From the NCBI GenBank assembly GCA_025560025.1, contig CP048485.1, positions 2,510,501-2,574,500 of the forward strand: 64,000 bases of DNA, in the 5' to 3' direction. The notes under the pieces are model-generated. The model was not told where the DNA came from and ran no database searches. It saw only the letters and a program-made list of their open reading frames with translations. The DNA is from Agrobacterium tumefaciens (GTDB lineage Bacteria > Pseudomonadota > Alphaproteobacteria > Rhizobiales > Rhizobiaceae). Below are positions 48,313-57,734 of the stretch, in pieces (the first letter of the stretch is position 1; the number at the start of each line of letters is the position of its first letter). The position numbers and the translations under genes were made by a program.

Positions 48313-49590
48313 TCATTCTTCGAACGTATAGGTCTCGATAGACTCCGGCTTCATTTCGATGGAGAAGCCCGGCAGCTTCGGCGGCATGTAAGCAGCGTTT
48401 CTGATATCGCAGGGTTCGATGAAGTGCTCGTGCAGGTGGTCGACATATTCGATCACGCGGCCTTCCTTGGTGCCCGAGACCACCAGATAGTCGATCATCG
48501 ACAGATGCTGCACATATTCGCAGAGGCCGACGCCGCCGGCATGCGGCCACACCGGCAGGCCGTATTTCGCGGCGATCAGCAGAACCGCCAGCACCTCGTT
48601 CAGGCCGCCCATGCGGCAGCTGTCGATCTGCACCACATCGATGGCGCCCTCGGCGATGAACTGCTTGAACATGATGCGGTTCTGGCACATTTCACCGGTC
48701 GCCACCTTAACGGACCCGATGGCCGCACGGATCTTGCGATGACCGGCAATATCGTCCGGGCTGGTCGGCTCTTCGATGAAGAACGGCTTGGCGAAGGCGA
48801 GCTTCTTGACCCAGTCGATCGCCTGATCCACTTCCCACACCTGGTTGGCATCGATCATCAGATAGCGGTCGGGACCGATCACCTCGCGGGCGATGGTGAG
48901 ACGACGAATATCGTCTTCCAGATCGCGGCCAACCTTCATCTTCACATGGTTGAAGCCGGCATCGATCGCTTCCTGGCAAAGGCGCCGCAGCTTGGCATCG
49001 TCATAACCGAGCCAGCCGGCGGATGTCGTATAGCAGGCGTAGCCTTCATTCTTCAGCGTCTCGATCCGCTCCTTCTTACCGCTTTCGGCTTTTTTCAGGA
49101 TCGCCAGCGCGTCGTCGCGGGTGAGCACGTCTGTCAGATAACGATAGTCAACGATGTCGGCGATTTCTTCCGGGCTCATATCGGCAACGAGCTGCCAGAC
49201 GGGCTTGCCCGCCTTCTTGGCCAGAAGATCCCAGACAGCATTGACGACCGCGCCGGTGGCGAGATGCATCGCGCCCTTGTCCGGGCCGATCCAGCGCAGC
49301 TGGCTGTCGCTTGTCAGATGCCGCCAATATTTGCCGGGGTTCTCGGTCACGGTCGCAAGATTGGTGCCGACCACCAGATGGCGCATCGCCTCAATTGCCA
49401 TGCAGCAAATGTCGTTGCCACGACCAATGGTAAAGGTCAGCCCGTGGCCTTTGAGCCCCGGCTCGTCAGTGTCGAGAATGACGTAAGCCGCCGAATAATC
49501 CGGATCGGGGTTCATCGCATCCGAACCATCAAGGCTCTGGGATGTGGGGAAACGCAGGTCGAAAACACGCAGATCTGTAATTTTGGTCAT
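48313..49590 (-). CDS. fucD: L-fuconate dehydratase (enolase superfamily)
   Basis: Removes water from L-fuconate to give 2-keto-3-deoxy-L-fuconate. At 425 residues it is the length of the Xanthomonas FucD group. The mandelate-racemase-type active site is complete: the KxK in HVKMKVGRD, the metal ligands Asp in MIDANQVW, Glu in FIEEPTSPDD and Glu in ATGEMCQN, and the base His in WPHAGGVGL. It is the last gene of the sugar operon, convergent and abutting with cobC. Substrate assignment rests on family resemblance and the neighbours. Confidence 0.9.
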   Translation of the reverse strand: MTKITDLRVFDLRFPTSQSLDGSDAMNPDPDYSAAYVILDTDEPGLKGHGLTFTIGRGNDICCMAIEAMRHLVVGTNLATVTENPGKYWRHLTSDSQLRWIGPDKGAMHLATGAVVNAVWDLLAKKAGKPVWQLVADMSPEEIADIVDYRYLTDVLTRDDALAILKKAESGKKERIETLKNEGYACYTTSAGWLGYDDAKLRRLCQEAIDAGFNHVKMKVGRDLEDDIRRLTIAREVIGPDRYLMIDANQVWEVDQAIDWVKKLAFAKPFFIEEPTSPDDIAGHRKIRAAIGSVKVATGEMCQNRIMFKQFIAEGAIDVVQIDSCRMGGLNEVLAVLLIAAKYGLPVWPHAGGVGLCEYVQHLSMIDYLVVSGTKEGRVIEYVDHLHEHFIEPCDIRNAAYMPPKLPGFSIEMKPESIETYTFEE

Positions 49591-49626
49591 GGCCGTTCAC
49601 TCGCGGTCAGTGTCAAAGGAAATCGT

Positions 49627-49956
49627 TCAATCGTGGTGGAAGGTTTCTTCCATCGTGGCCCACCACTCGCCTTCCTTTCGGCTTTCGAGCGGTTGCTGGC
49701 AGGGAATGGTGAAAGACCACCATTCTTGGTTCTTGGGACTGGCGGCCATCTTCGCCATGTCGGCGCTGAAATCGCTGCCGTGATATTCCCAGTAGCCGAA
49801 CAGCAGATTTTCCGGCTCACGCAGGAAGATCGTGTAGTTGCGGATATTGCAGTCGCTGATGAGCGCCAGAACCTCCGGCCAGACGGCAGCGTGCAGCCTT
49901 TTATATTCCGCGATCATCTCCGGTTTGACGCCTATGACCATGCCCATGCGTTGCAT
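49627..49956 (-). CDS. L-rhamnose mutarotase-family protein (RhaM/DUF718), probably acting on L-fucose-type sugar
   Basis: A 109-residue ferredoxin-like-fold protein: MGMVIGVKPEMIAEYKRLHAAVWP (first part MVIGVKPEM), NYTIFL, LFGYWEYHG and the closing EEWW-like aromatic region. RhaM interconverts anomers of L-rhamnose; copies in fucose clusters are assumed to do so for L-fucose. GGAG upstream fixes the start. It sits between the dehydratase and a mannitol-dehydrogenase-family gene. Confidence 0.82.
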   Translation of the reverse strand: MQRMGMVIGVKPEMIAEYKRLHAAVWPEVLALISDCNIRNYTIFLREPENLLFGYWEYHGSDFSADMAKMAASPKNQEWWSFTIPCQQPLESRKEGEWWATMEETFHHD

Positions 49957-49967
49957 GAAAAACTCCG

Positions 49968-51101
49968 TTATTGCTTGATGGTGGCAAGCGCGGCGCGCAG
50001 CCGGTGCTGCGGCAGGCCCAATCCCAGCCGTTCCGCAGCAGCGATGATCGGGATGAATCGGCGACGTTTCTTTTCATCATGATTGCCGGCGATATCGGCC
50101 AGCCGATGCGCGAGAAAGGGATTGCGCAAACGCTCCCGCAACACACCAATATAGGCCTGCGCCTCATCTCCCATGCCTTCCGCCGCAAAGACCGGCAGAA
50201 CCTCGTCTCGCCAGAGCGTTTCCAGATCCGCAACAAGAGCACCGTCGGCCATTGCCTGACGCACCGTCTCGTCCTTCGCCCGCGCATCCTGCAACCAGCG
50301 TTCCGCCAGATAGGAATGGCCGAGATTGAGCAGGAACAGTTTCAACTTTTCGTAGTGGTCCAGATCGTCCGTCAGTACTATCGCCGGATGGATACAGGGA
50401 AGGACGAGACCTTCCTGCTTTTCGATCGCCCAAAGCGCATAGGGTTCGGCAACCGCACCAACCGGATCGATGGGCTCGGAGACGATGCGATCCACCAGGC
50501 TATTGGCGAAACGGCATTTTTCATTCAGGTAAAAGGCAAACCCCGCCGGCAACTGCCATTCATCGGCCAGCTGGCGAATGACTTGCTTCAACCGGTCACC
50601 ATTGCGGGGAACAAGCTCGCAGGGGAAGATTGACAATGTCGCTTCCGGATTGGTCTGAAAACGCTCCAGCAGCAGCAGGCAGAGCTTGGCCGGAAAGCTC
50701 TTCGGCACACGCCCGAAATCGTCGGCGAGACCCGGTCCATCGGATGAATCCAGCTCATAACCGCGATCACCGGTGTTGGAAAGGATGACCTCAGCCACGC
50801 AGGCAATGCGCCGAACCTCTGTCCAGTCCGCATCCGCCGTCAGCGCCAGCGCAACGGCCTTGCCTTGAATTTCCTCGTCCACCTCCTGCCCGTCGCGAAT
50901 TCCACGAATGCGCACGGGGTACGGCGCACCGCTGTTCAGTGCGGCAACGCGCTTCAGGCTTTCCGCATTACCCGTTGTCTGGACGATCGCAACAGGCCCG
51001 AGAGCCTCGCCCTTATCCAACGCCTGCGAAATAAACAGATCCGCATGCGCCAGTAGAAAGCGGCTGGTGCCGAATTGCAGGATGGGTGTGTCAGCTGTCA
51101 T
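49968..51101 (-). CDS. Mannitol dehydrogenase-family oxidoreductase (UxaB-like)
   Basis: NAD(P)-dependent polyol/hexonate dehydrogenase of 377 residues. The N-terminal Rossmann part has QFGTSRFLLAH and the central motif NEKCRFANSLVDRIV is the family signature. The family includes tagaturonate reductase and fructuronate reductase. Within this cluster it could oxidise or reduce a hexonate or keto-deoxy acid; the exact substrate cannot be told. Its ATG overlaps nothing upstream, but its start and the following ADH stop share ATGA (51098-51101). Confidence 0.82.
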   Translation of the reverse strand: MTADTPILQFGTSRFLLAHADLFISQALDKGEALGPVAIVQTTGNAESLKRVAALNSGAPYPVRIRGIRDGQEVDEEIQGKAVALALTADADWTEVRRIACVAEVILSNTGDRGYELDSSDGPGLADDFGRVPKSFPAKLCLLLLERFQTNPEATLSIFPCELVPRNGDRLKQVIRQLADEWQLPAGFAFYLNEKCRFANSLVDRIVSEPIDPVGAVAEPYALWAIEKQEGLVLPCIHPAIVLTDDLDHYEKLKLFLLNLGHSYLAERWLQDARAKDETVRQAMADGALVADLETLWRDEVLPVFAAEGMGDEAQAYIGVLRERLRNPFLAHRLADIAGNHDEKKRRRFIPIIAAAERLGLGLPQHRLRAALATIKQ

Positions 51102-52108
51102 GCGACCTCCACCATGCCTTTGATGACTCCGGCTTTCGGATCGGTCAGCCCGGCGAATTTGGAAGGCACATCGGCAAGTGTCATGCGGTGAGTGATGAGG
51201 GCTTCCGATACCTTGCCTTCCCGCAGCGCCTGCAACACCCGCTCAAAATCCTCCGGCGTAGCGTTGCGGCTGCCGAGCAGCGTCGTCTCACGCTTGTGAA
51301 ATTCCGGATCGTTGAAGCTGATATCGCTGGCGACGATGGAAACCAGAACATAGGAACCGCCGTGGCCGACGAAGGAAAAACCGCGTTCCATGGCTTTCGG
51401 ATTGCCGGTCGCGTCAAAAACCGCGTCGAAGAAATCGCCATCGGTAATATCCGAGAGGCTGTCCCTGTCGCCCTCGCCAAGCGTCACCGTATGGGCAACG
51501 CCCAGATGCCGTTTGCAGAAATCCAGCCGGTCGGTGCGCCCATCGATCATGGTCACCTCGCCGCCGTCAAGAACGGCGAAAACCGCCACCGCCATGCCTA
51601 TCGGGCCGGCACCCACGACCAGAACCTTTTGTCCCTTTTCGACCGCGCCACGCCGCACGGCATGCGCGCCAATCGCCAGAAACTCGGTCATCGCAGCCTG
51701 ATCAAGGCTAAGACCATCCGCCTTCAGCACGAACTGTTGCGGAATGCTCAGATATTCGACCATGCCGCCATCGCGGTGAACGCCGAGCACGCCGATATTG
51801 CGGCAGCAATTGCTCTTGCCCTTCCGGCAGGCGCTGCACTCGCCGCAGGAGATATACGGAATGACGGTAACAACATCGCCTGCCGCAAGCCGGCTACCTT
51901 CAGGCGCTTCTTCCACGGTGCCCGAAAGCTCGTGCCCCATGATGCGCGGGTAGGAAAGATAGGGCTGATTGCCGGTGAATATATGCAGATCCGTGCCGCA
52001 GACGCCGATGCGGCGAATGCGCACCAAGACTTCACCTTCGCCACGCACCGGCTTCGGCAGGTCCTTGGCGCTGAGTTGACCGGGAGTGTCACAGAAAATC
52101 GCCAGCAT
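51098..52108 (-). CDS. Zinc-binding alcohol/polyol dehydrogenase (MDR)
   Basis: 336-residue medium-chain dehydrogenase. The catalytic Zn ligands are in IGVCGTDLH (near 38) and GHE (near 60). The structural Zn tetrad is in CGECSACRKGKSNCC (near 88-102). The NAD site is VVGAGPIGMAVA (near 165). Similar to sorbitol, L-galactonate and threonine dehydrogenases. In an L-fucose-type pathway it is a candidate for oxidation of the keto-deoxy acid; this is inference from context only. Confidence 0.85.
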   Translation of the reverse strand: MLAIFCDTPGQLSAKDLPKPVRGEGEVLVRIRRIGVCGTDLHIFTGNQPYLSYPRIMGHELSGTVEEAPEGSRLAAGDVVTVIPYISCGECSACRKGKSNCCRNIGVLGVHRDGGMVEYLSIPQQFVLKADGLSLDQAAMTEFLAIGAHAVRRGAVEKGQKVLVVGAGPIGMAVAVFAVLDGGEVTMIDGRTDRLDFCKRHLGVAHTVTLGEGDRDSLSDITDGDFFDAVFDATGNPKAMERGFSFVGHGGSYVLVSIVASDISFNDPEFHKRETTLLGSRNATPEDFERVLQALREGKVSEALITHRMTLADVPSKFAGLTDPKAGVIKGMVEVA

Positions 52109-52111
52109 GCA

Positions 52112-52933
52112 TCACCTGTCAGAAAGGGAATAAAAACGAATGGCGTTGCCACCAAAGACCGCCGCATGGTCCTCTACCGGGACGATATCGCGGCAGAAAT
52201 CCAGCCATTCCTGATAATCACCGGCAAGCCGCAACACGGGCCAGTCACTGCCGAAGATCACGCGATTGCCCCCGAACAGCTCCAGAATGGTTTCTGCATA
52301 GGGCCGCACCGCTTCGGGCTTCTGTTCGCCGCGCTCGGTCAACAGGCCGGAAAGCTTGCAATGGAGATTGGGAAGGGCCGCCAGAGCCGCCATGTCCCTG
52401 CGCCATTCACGATAGTGACCGCTGGCGATTAACGGCTTCGCACCATGATCGATGACAACAGGCAATTGCGGATGCCGGCGGGCGAAAGACAGGAGATGCG
52501 ACAGATTCGGTGGCAACACCAGCGCATCGAACACCAGACCATGGTTCACCAGCGCGTCCACGGCAGGGCCGAGCGCCGGATCGTCAATCCAGGCAACATC
52601 CTCCATGCCCTGTAGCATCGGGCGCACACCCTTGAAGACAGGATGTTTTGCGCGGCGGGCAATTTCCACCGCCGCATCGGCCGACTTCATGTCCACCCAG
52701 CCGACCACACCCTTGATGAAATCCGTGTTCGCCGCCAGTTCCAGCATGAAATCCGTATCGGCCGCGTCTTCCATCGTCTGCACCAGCACCGTGCCGGAGA
52801 CACCGGCCTTGGCCAGCAGAAGCGAAAGATCGGCCGGAAGGAAATCCCGGTAGATGGCAGCCAGAGATGGCGGCGGCCATTGCCCGGCACGATCCTTCAT
52901 CAGCCAGAAATGCTGGTGGGCATCGATGACCAT
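52112..52933 (-). CDS. Amidohydrolase-family lactonase (L-fuconolactonase-like)
   Basis: A 273-residue metal-dependent hydrolase of the COG3618 group. It begins VIDAHQHFW (metal His pair), with VIDHGAKP near 145, KLSGL near 180 and FGSDWPVL with the catalytic Asp near 235. Members hydrolyse sugar-acid lactones; placement between an aldose dehydrogenase and a fuconate dehydratase supports L-fuconolactone as substrate. It lies 4 nt after the aldo/keto reductase gene and 3 nt before the ADH gene. Confidence 0.87.
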   Translation of the reverse strand: MVIDAHQHFWLMKDRAGQWPPPSLAAIYRDFLPADLSLLLAKAGVSGTVLVQTMEDAADTDFMLELAANTDFIKGVVGWVDMKSADAAVEIARRAKHPVFKGVRPMLQGMEDVAWIDDPALGPAVDALVNHGLVFDALVLPPNLSHLLSFARRHPQLPVVIDHGAKPLIASGHYREWRRDMAALAALPNLHCKLSGLLTERGEQKPEAVRPYAETILELFGGNRVIFGSDWPVLRLAGDYQEWLDFCRDIVPVEDHAAVFGGNAIRFYSLSDR

Positions 52934-52937
52934 CGCC

Positions 52938-53951
52938 TCAGGCCTTTCCGCCCGGCACAGGTGTGCCTTCGGAAATCAGGCCGCGCTTTTGCAGCTCCGC
53001 CCAGAATTCATCCGGGATCGCCTGCTCGAACCATTCGATGTTTGACGCGAGCTGCTGCGCATTGCGAGCACCGGAGACGACCGTAACGGACGCCGGATGC
53101 CCAAGCGGAAATTGCAGCGCGGCTGCCTGCAGGGACACGCCAAGTTCGTCACAGACACCCTGCAGCGCATCCACGCGCGTGATGATGTCGGCAGGCGCAT
53201 CGGCATAGTTGAATTTGCGGTTGCCGGCCAGAATACCGGAATTGAAAGCGCCTGCGACCACAATCGCGACGCCGGTTTGCGCGCAGCGGTTCATGAAATC
53301 GAGGCTCTGCTGCTCCAGCAACGTATAACGACCGGCAAGCATGGCGACGTCGATGTCGAAAACATCCATGGCATCCCGGACGATTTCCCATTCATTGACA
53401 CCGAGGCCGACGGCGCCTGTCGATCCTTCCTCGCGCAGCTTGCCAAGCGCCCGGAACCCGCCGCCGGTGGTCAACTGCTCCCAGTAATGCTGTTGCTTTT
53501 CGCCATGCGTGTAGGAGCCGATATCGTGCACATAAAGAATATCCGGCTTCAGAACACCGAGCCGCTGCTGGCTCGCATCGAAGGAACGCAGGATACCATC
53601 ATAGGAATAATCATAGACCGGCCTGAAGGGCAGGGGCGCAATATAGGCGTCCTCCTCCGGGCCAACTGTTGCATCCGGAACCATGACGCGACCGACCTTG
53701 GTGCTGAGCATGTATTCAACACGATCGTGCTCCGTCACCATGGTTCCAAGACGGCGTTCCGAACGCGTATAACCGTAAAAAGGCGCGGTATCGAAATAGC
53801 GAATACCGCTTTCCCATGCCTTGTCGAAGGCGCCTTTGGATTCCTCATAGGGCGTGACGCGATAGAGGTTACCCATCTGGGCACATCCGAGGCCCATGAC
53901 CGTGACTTCGACGGCGCGGCGCGGCAATTTACGTGTATCGGAAACTTTCAT
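52938..53951 (-). CDS. Aldo/keto reductase, L-fucose (D-threo-aldose) dehydrogenase-like
   Basis: A 337-residue AKR barrel. FDTAPFYGYTRSE has the catalytic Tyr, LSTKVGR the Lys and ILYVHDIG the His. The D-threo-aldose 1-dehydrogenase group oxidises L-fucose, L-galactose or D-arabinose to the lactone. The start at 53951 (MKVSDTRKL) is chosen over 53996. It lies 115 nt after the binding-protein gene, beyond a hairpin, and heads the catabolic genes. Confidence 0.87.
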   Translation of the reverse strand: MKVSDTRKLPRRAVEVTVMGLGCAQMGNLYRVTPYEESKGAFDKAWESGIRYFDTAPFYGYTRSERRLGTMVTEHDRVEYMLSTKVGRVMVPDATVGPEEDAYIAPLPFRPVYDYSYDGILRSFDASQQRLGVLKPDILYVHDIGSYTHGEKQQHYWEQLTTGGGFRALGKLREEGSTGAVGLGVNEWEIVRDAMDVFDIDVAMLAGRYTLLEQQSLDFMNRCAQTGVAIVVAGAFNSGILAGNRKFNYADAPADIITRVDALQGVCDELGVSLQAAALQFPLGHPASVTVVSGARNAQQLASNIEWFEQAIPDEFWAELQKRGLISEGTPVPGGKA

Positions 53952-54036
53952 CGCGGAGCTTTCTGATTTGCAGAGCGGGATAGCGAAAAATAACACGCGG
54001 TTTTCGCCTGGGACCCCGCATCTCTAGATTTTGAGA

Positions 54037-54056
54037 CGCGCCGCCGGGGCGGCGCG
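54037..54056 (-). terminator. GC hairpin between the binding-protein gene and the catabolic genes
   Basis: CGCGCCGC/GCGGCGCG with a 4-nt loop, 10 nt after the binding-protein stop. No T-tract follows. It may cause partial termination or protect the 3' end of the importer message, giving more binding protein than enzymes. Confidence 0.45.
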
Positions 54057-54066
54057 CCGTCATGCG

Positions 54067-55008
54067 TCAGTAAAGAACGTTCTTGGCTTCCGGCTTGTCG
54101 ACATTGTCCTTGGTGACAACAACGACGCCGGTGTCGACGAACTTCTCGACCTTTTCCTTGTTGATCAGCTTGGAAATGGTCTCCACGCCCTTTTCACCCA
54201 TCTGATAGGAACCCTGAACGACGATGCCGGCCAGCGTGCCATCCTTGACGAAGCCCTGAAGGTCCTGGTTGCCGTCGAAACCGATGGCAACGACCTTGCC
54301 GGCCTTGCCGCTCTGGGCGAGCGCGCGGCCGACGCCAATTGCCGTCGGCTCATTGGCGCCGAAAATGCCCTTCAGATCGGAATTGGCGGCCAGAACGTCG
54401 GTGGTCTGGTTCAGAGCGGTCGCCATCTGCGACTGCGAATAGAAAGGACCGACGATCTTCAGGTTGGAATTCATCTGGATGTAATCGGTGAAACCACCAA
54501 CACGGCCGATTTCCGAGCCAGCACCGGCCACGTAGGACATGACGGCAATCTTGCCTTCCTTGCCCACCTTGTCGATCAGCGCCTGCGCTGCTAGTTCGCC
54601 GGCTTTCTTGTTGTCGGTCGCGAGGAACGACTGGTAATATTGCTCCGAGCCCTTTGCGAGCTGCGAGTCGATCAGGACCACCGGAATACGGGCTTCCCAG
54701 GCCTTCTTGACGGCAGGAACCAGCGCGTCCGGATCGGAAGGTGCGAGAACAATGCCTGCGACCTTACGGTTGATGGCGTTCTCGACCATGTTGACCTGAT
54801 CGGCGATGGCCGATTCGGCAGCCGGACCCTGGAAGGTCATGGTATTGCCGGAAGAATTCTTCATCGCCGCGTCAGCGCCCTTCTGGACGTTCTGCCAGAA
54901 GGTGGAATTCACGGTCTTGACGATGACGGCGATTTCGCCGGCCTGCACGGTGGAAACGCTCCACAGCGCGATTGCGGATGTCAGAAGGGCAGTCGCAATT
55001 TTCTTCAT
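54067..55008 (-). CDS. Sugar ABC transporter periplasmic binding protein (RbsB family)
   Basis: A 313-residue precursor with a clear signal peptide (MKKIATALLT onset, cleavage after VQA near residue 23) and a type I periplasmic binding fold of the ribose/galactose/fucose class: AIVLAPSDPDALVP-type segment, GFDGNQDLQGFVKDGT near 230. The substrate is probably an L-fucose-type monosaccharide, from the linked enzymes. Confidence 0.9.
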   Translation of the reverse strand: MKKIATALLTSAIALWSVSTVQAGEIAVIVKTVNSTFWQNVQKGADAAMKNSSGNTMTFQGPAAESAIADQVNMVENAINRKVAGIVLAPSDPDALVPAVKKAWEARIPVVLIDSQLAKGSEQYYQSFLATDNKKAGELAAQALIDKVGKEGKIAVMSYVAGAGSEIGRVGGFTDYIQMNSNLKIVGPFYSQSQMATALNQTTDVLAANSDLKGIFGANEPTAIGVGRALAQSGKAGKVVAIGFDGNQDLQGFVKDGTLAGIVVQGSYQMGEKGVETISKLINKEKVEKFVDTGVVVVTKDNVDKPEAKNVLY

Positions 55009-55083
55009 TTCTTCCTCCGTGATGTCGGCATACCGGGCCTCCCCTGCCGATCTTTTTTGCGGAAAGGGTCCGCAGCCCTTTGA

Positions 55084-56106
55084 TCAGCGGCGGTTGCGCA
55101 GCTGGTCGATCCAGACGGTGACCAGAATGACGAGGCCGATGATGATCTGTTGTGTGAAGGCTGAAACGCCATTCATATTGAGACCGTTGCGCAGGATGCC
55201 GATGACGAAGGCGCCGATGGCCGTGCCGGAAATCGTACCCACACCGCCGATCAGCGATGTGCCGCCGATAACGGCGCTGGCAATGGCGTCCAGCTCATAC
55301 ATCACACCCTCATTCGGCTGGGCAGTGACGAGGCGCGACATCAGCACGCAGCCGGTCAAGCCTGCGAGTGTGCCGGACAGGATGTAAGTGAAATTGGTGA
55401 CACGGGCGACGTTGACACCGGAAAGGCGTGCGGCTTCGGCATTGGAACCAACGGCATAGATATGACGGCCGAGGATCGAGCGGTTGAGCATGAAGGAAAC
55501 CGCAAGCGCAATCACCACCATCAGGATAACGGGGTAGGGGATGCCGGGAAACACAACATTCGGAAAGCCGTCGTCACCAATATTGACGATGCGGAAGAGG
55601 GCGCCATTGCCGAGTTCGCCGAAGGATTCACCGAGGCCGGAGACCGCGCGCGCGCCGGTGATCTGCAGCGCCACGCCACGGGCGATCAGCATCATGCCAA
55701 GGGTGGCGATGAAGGGCGGCAGCTTGAAACGCGTGACCAGAAGACCGTTGATGAGACCGCAGAGCGATCCGGTGAGAATGCCGAGCAACATGCCGATCGG
55801 CACCGGCATGCCGAGTTCCTTTACCGCAAGGGCGGCAACAACACCGGCAAGCGCAAGCACCGAACCCACGGACAGATCGATACCGCCGGTGATGATGACA
55901 CAGGTTGCGCCGATACCGAGCAGGGCGATGGAGGTCACCTGCAGCGCGATCGTCATGCCATTATTGACGGTGAAGAATGCACTGCTGGTTGCGGAAAAGA
56001 CCGCGACAAGCGCAAAGAGGCTGCCAAGCGCCGCAAATTTCTGGATAATATCCTTCTGGCGGTCGCTGACAGCGAAGCTCTTCTTGGGTTCTGCAATATT
56101 GGCCAT
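55084..56106 (-). CDS. Sugar ABC transporter permease (RbsC family)
   Basis: A 340-residue inner-membrane permease with 8-10 hydrophobic segments. It has the GGIDLSVGSVLALAGV motif near 80 and the late SLIGGVGTISGTAIGAFVIG region (SLIGGVGTISGT) characteristic of the ribose-type permeases. The start at 56106 (MANIAEPKK) is chosen. It lies 8 nt after the ATPase gene and 75 nt before the binding-protein gene. Confidence 0.92.
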   Translation of the reverse strand: MANIAEPKKSFAVSDRQKDIIQKFAALGSLFALVAVFSATSSAFFTVNNGMTIALQVTSIALLGIGATCVIITGGIDLSVGSVLALAGVVAALAVKELGMPVPIGMLLGILTGSLCGLINGLLVTRFKLPPFIATLGMMLIARGVALQITGARAVSGLGESFGELGNGALFRIVNIGDDGFPNVVFPGIPYPVILMVVIALAVSFMLNRSILGRHIYAVGSNAEAARLSGVNVARVTNFTYILSGTLAGLTGCVLMSRLVTAQPNEGVMYELDAIASAVIGGTSLIGGVGTISGTAIGAFVIGILRNGLNMNGVSAFTQQIIIGLVILVTVWIDQLRNRR

Positions 56107-56114
56107 GTCGTTCC

Positions 56115-57680
56115 TCACTGCGCGGCCCGGCCGTAACCGGACGCATAACGCATGATTTCTTCCTGATTGGTCTTGGCGGTTTCGAGCACGCCCGTGATGC
56201 GGCCCTGATGGAAAACGGCGATACGATCCGTCAGACCCAGAATTTCCGGCAGTTCCGAACTGATGAGAATGACGCCGATACCCTGCGCGGCCAGCTCGTC
56301 CATGATCTTGTAAATCGCGAATTTCGCGCCGACATCGATGCCACGCGTCGGCTCATCGAAGAACAGCACACGCGACTGCCGGAACAGCCATTTGCCGATG
56401 ATGATTTTCTGCTGGTTGCCGCCCGAAAGCAGCCGCACGGTCTGTTCGATCGATGGGGTGCGGATATTCAGAAGGTCGACATAACGCCTGGCGACATCGT
56501 CATGCTTCTTGAAATCGATCAGCCCGAGACGGTTGGACACTTCACCTATATTGGCAAGCGTTGTGTTGGCGGCGACCGACATCTTGATGGCGAGACCATC
56601 ACTTTTGCGGTCTTCCGAGAGATAGGCGATGCCTTCCCTGATGGCGTCCTGCGGTGAGCGAATGGAAAGCTCGCGGTTCTCAAATACGATTTTACCGCTG
56701 TCCAGCGCATCGGCTCCGAAGATCGCGCGCGCCACCTCGGTGCGTCCGGCCCCCATCAAACCGGCAAAACCCAGAATCTCGCCGCGCCGCAGGGAAAACG
56801 AGATATCCTGGAATATGCCCGCCCGCGTCAGCCCTTCAACGGAGAAGATAACGTCTTCCGATGGCTTTGATGTGCGCTCGGGGAATTTGTCCTCCAGCGA
56901 ACGGCCCACCATGCGCGTGACGATATCGTCAACGGTGATCGAGGCGAAATCATCGGTCGAAATATAGCGTCCGTCGCGCAAAACCGTTACGCGGTCGACG
57001 ATCTCGGCCATTTCATCAAGGCGGTGAGAAATATAAACAATGCCGACGCCGGATGCCTTGAGGTCGCGAATGACCTTGAACAGGAGCCGTGTCTCCTGCT
57101 CGGTCAGCGAGGAGGTAGGCTCATCCATGATCAGGACTTCAGCATCAAGAGACAGTGCCTTGGCGATCTCCACCATCTGACATTGAGCAACCGAAAGACC
57201 GCGGACAATCTGATCTGGGTCGATATCGACGCCCAGCCGGTCGAGACAGCGCTTGGCGTCAAGGCGTAACTTTTTGCGGTCAACGAGGAAACCGCGGCGC
57301 GGCTCGCGCGCGAGATAAATGTTCTCGGCGACGGAGAGATGCGGAACGAGGTTCAGTTCCTGATGAATGATGGCGATACCGGCGGCTTCGGACTCCAGCG
57401 GCGATGCGTATTGCACCTTGACGCCCTTGTGCAGAATGGTGCCGTCACTCGGCTGATAGACCCCGCTGACGATTTTCATCAGCGTCGATTTTCCCGCACC
57501 ATTTTCACCGCAGACGGCATGCACTTCACCACTGCGCAAATCGAAATGCACGTTGGACAACGCTTTGACGCCCGGAAATTCCTTGCTGATGTTGTCGAGA
57601 CGCAAAAGAACGGAACGCTCGCCGCGCGCGGTCTCCTCAGGCGAAAAATCGCCCCGAATTGTCGATGCGCCCTGCGACAT
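56115..57680 (-). CDS. Sugar ABC transporter ATP-binding protein (RbsA family, two ABC domains)
   Basis: A 521-residue double ATPase. The first half has Walker A GENGAGKST near 54, the LSVAQCQMVEIAKAL signature and LIMDEPTSSL. The second half has a degenerate Walker A (GLMGAGRTE), LSGGNQQK and FDEPTRGIDVG. This asymmetry is normal for RbsA/MglA. GGGAGG lies upstream of the start at 57680. First gene of the nine-gene sugar operon, divergent from the GntR regulator. Confidence 0.93.
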   Translation of the reverse strand: MSQGASTIRGDFSPEETARGERSVLLRLDNISKEFPGVKALSNVHFDLRSGEVHAVCGENGAGKSTLMKIVSGVYQPSDGTILHKGVKVQYASPLESEAAGIAIIHQELNLVPHLSVAENIYLAREPRRGFLVDRKKLRLDAKRCLDRLGVDIDPDQIVRGLSVAQCQMVEIAKALSLDAEVLIMDEPTSSLTEQETRLLFKVIRDLKASGVGIVYISHRLDEMAEIVDRVTVLRDGRYISTDDFASITVDDIVTRMVGRSLEDKFPERTSKPSEDVIFSVEGLTRAGIFQDISFSLRRGEILGFAGLMGAGRTEVARAIFGADALDSGKIVFENRELSIRSPQDAIREGIAYLSEDRKSDGLAIKMSVAANTTLANIGEVSNRLGLIDFKKHDDVARRYVDLLNIRTPSIEQTVRLLSGGNQQKIIIGKWLFRQSRVLFFDEPTRGIDVGAKFAIYKIMDELAAQGIGVILISSELPEILGLTDRIAVFHQGRITGVLETAKTNQEEIMRYASGYGRAAQ

Positions 57681-57734
57681 CTGAAAACCTCCCAGCCGTG
57701 CTCCCCGCTCCACCGGGGTATCATGAACAGGCCG

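Noticed and set aside
48424..50082. 552-codon plus-strand reading frame opposite fucD and the mutarotase gene
   Set aside because: Spans two real genes and their gap, with no recognisable motif; a shadow of high-GC coding DNA.
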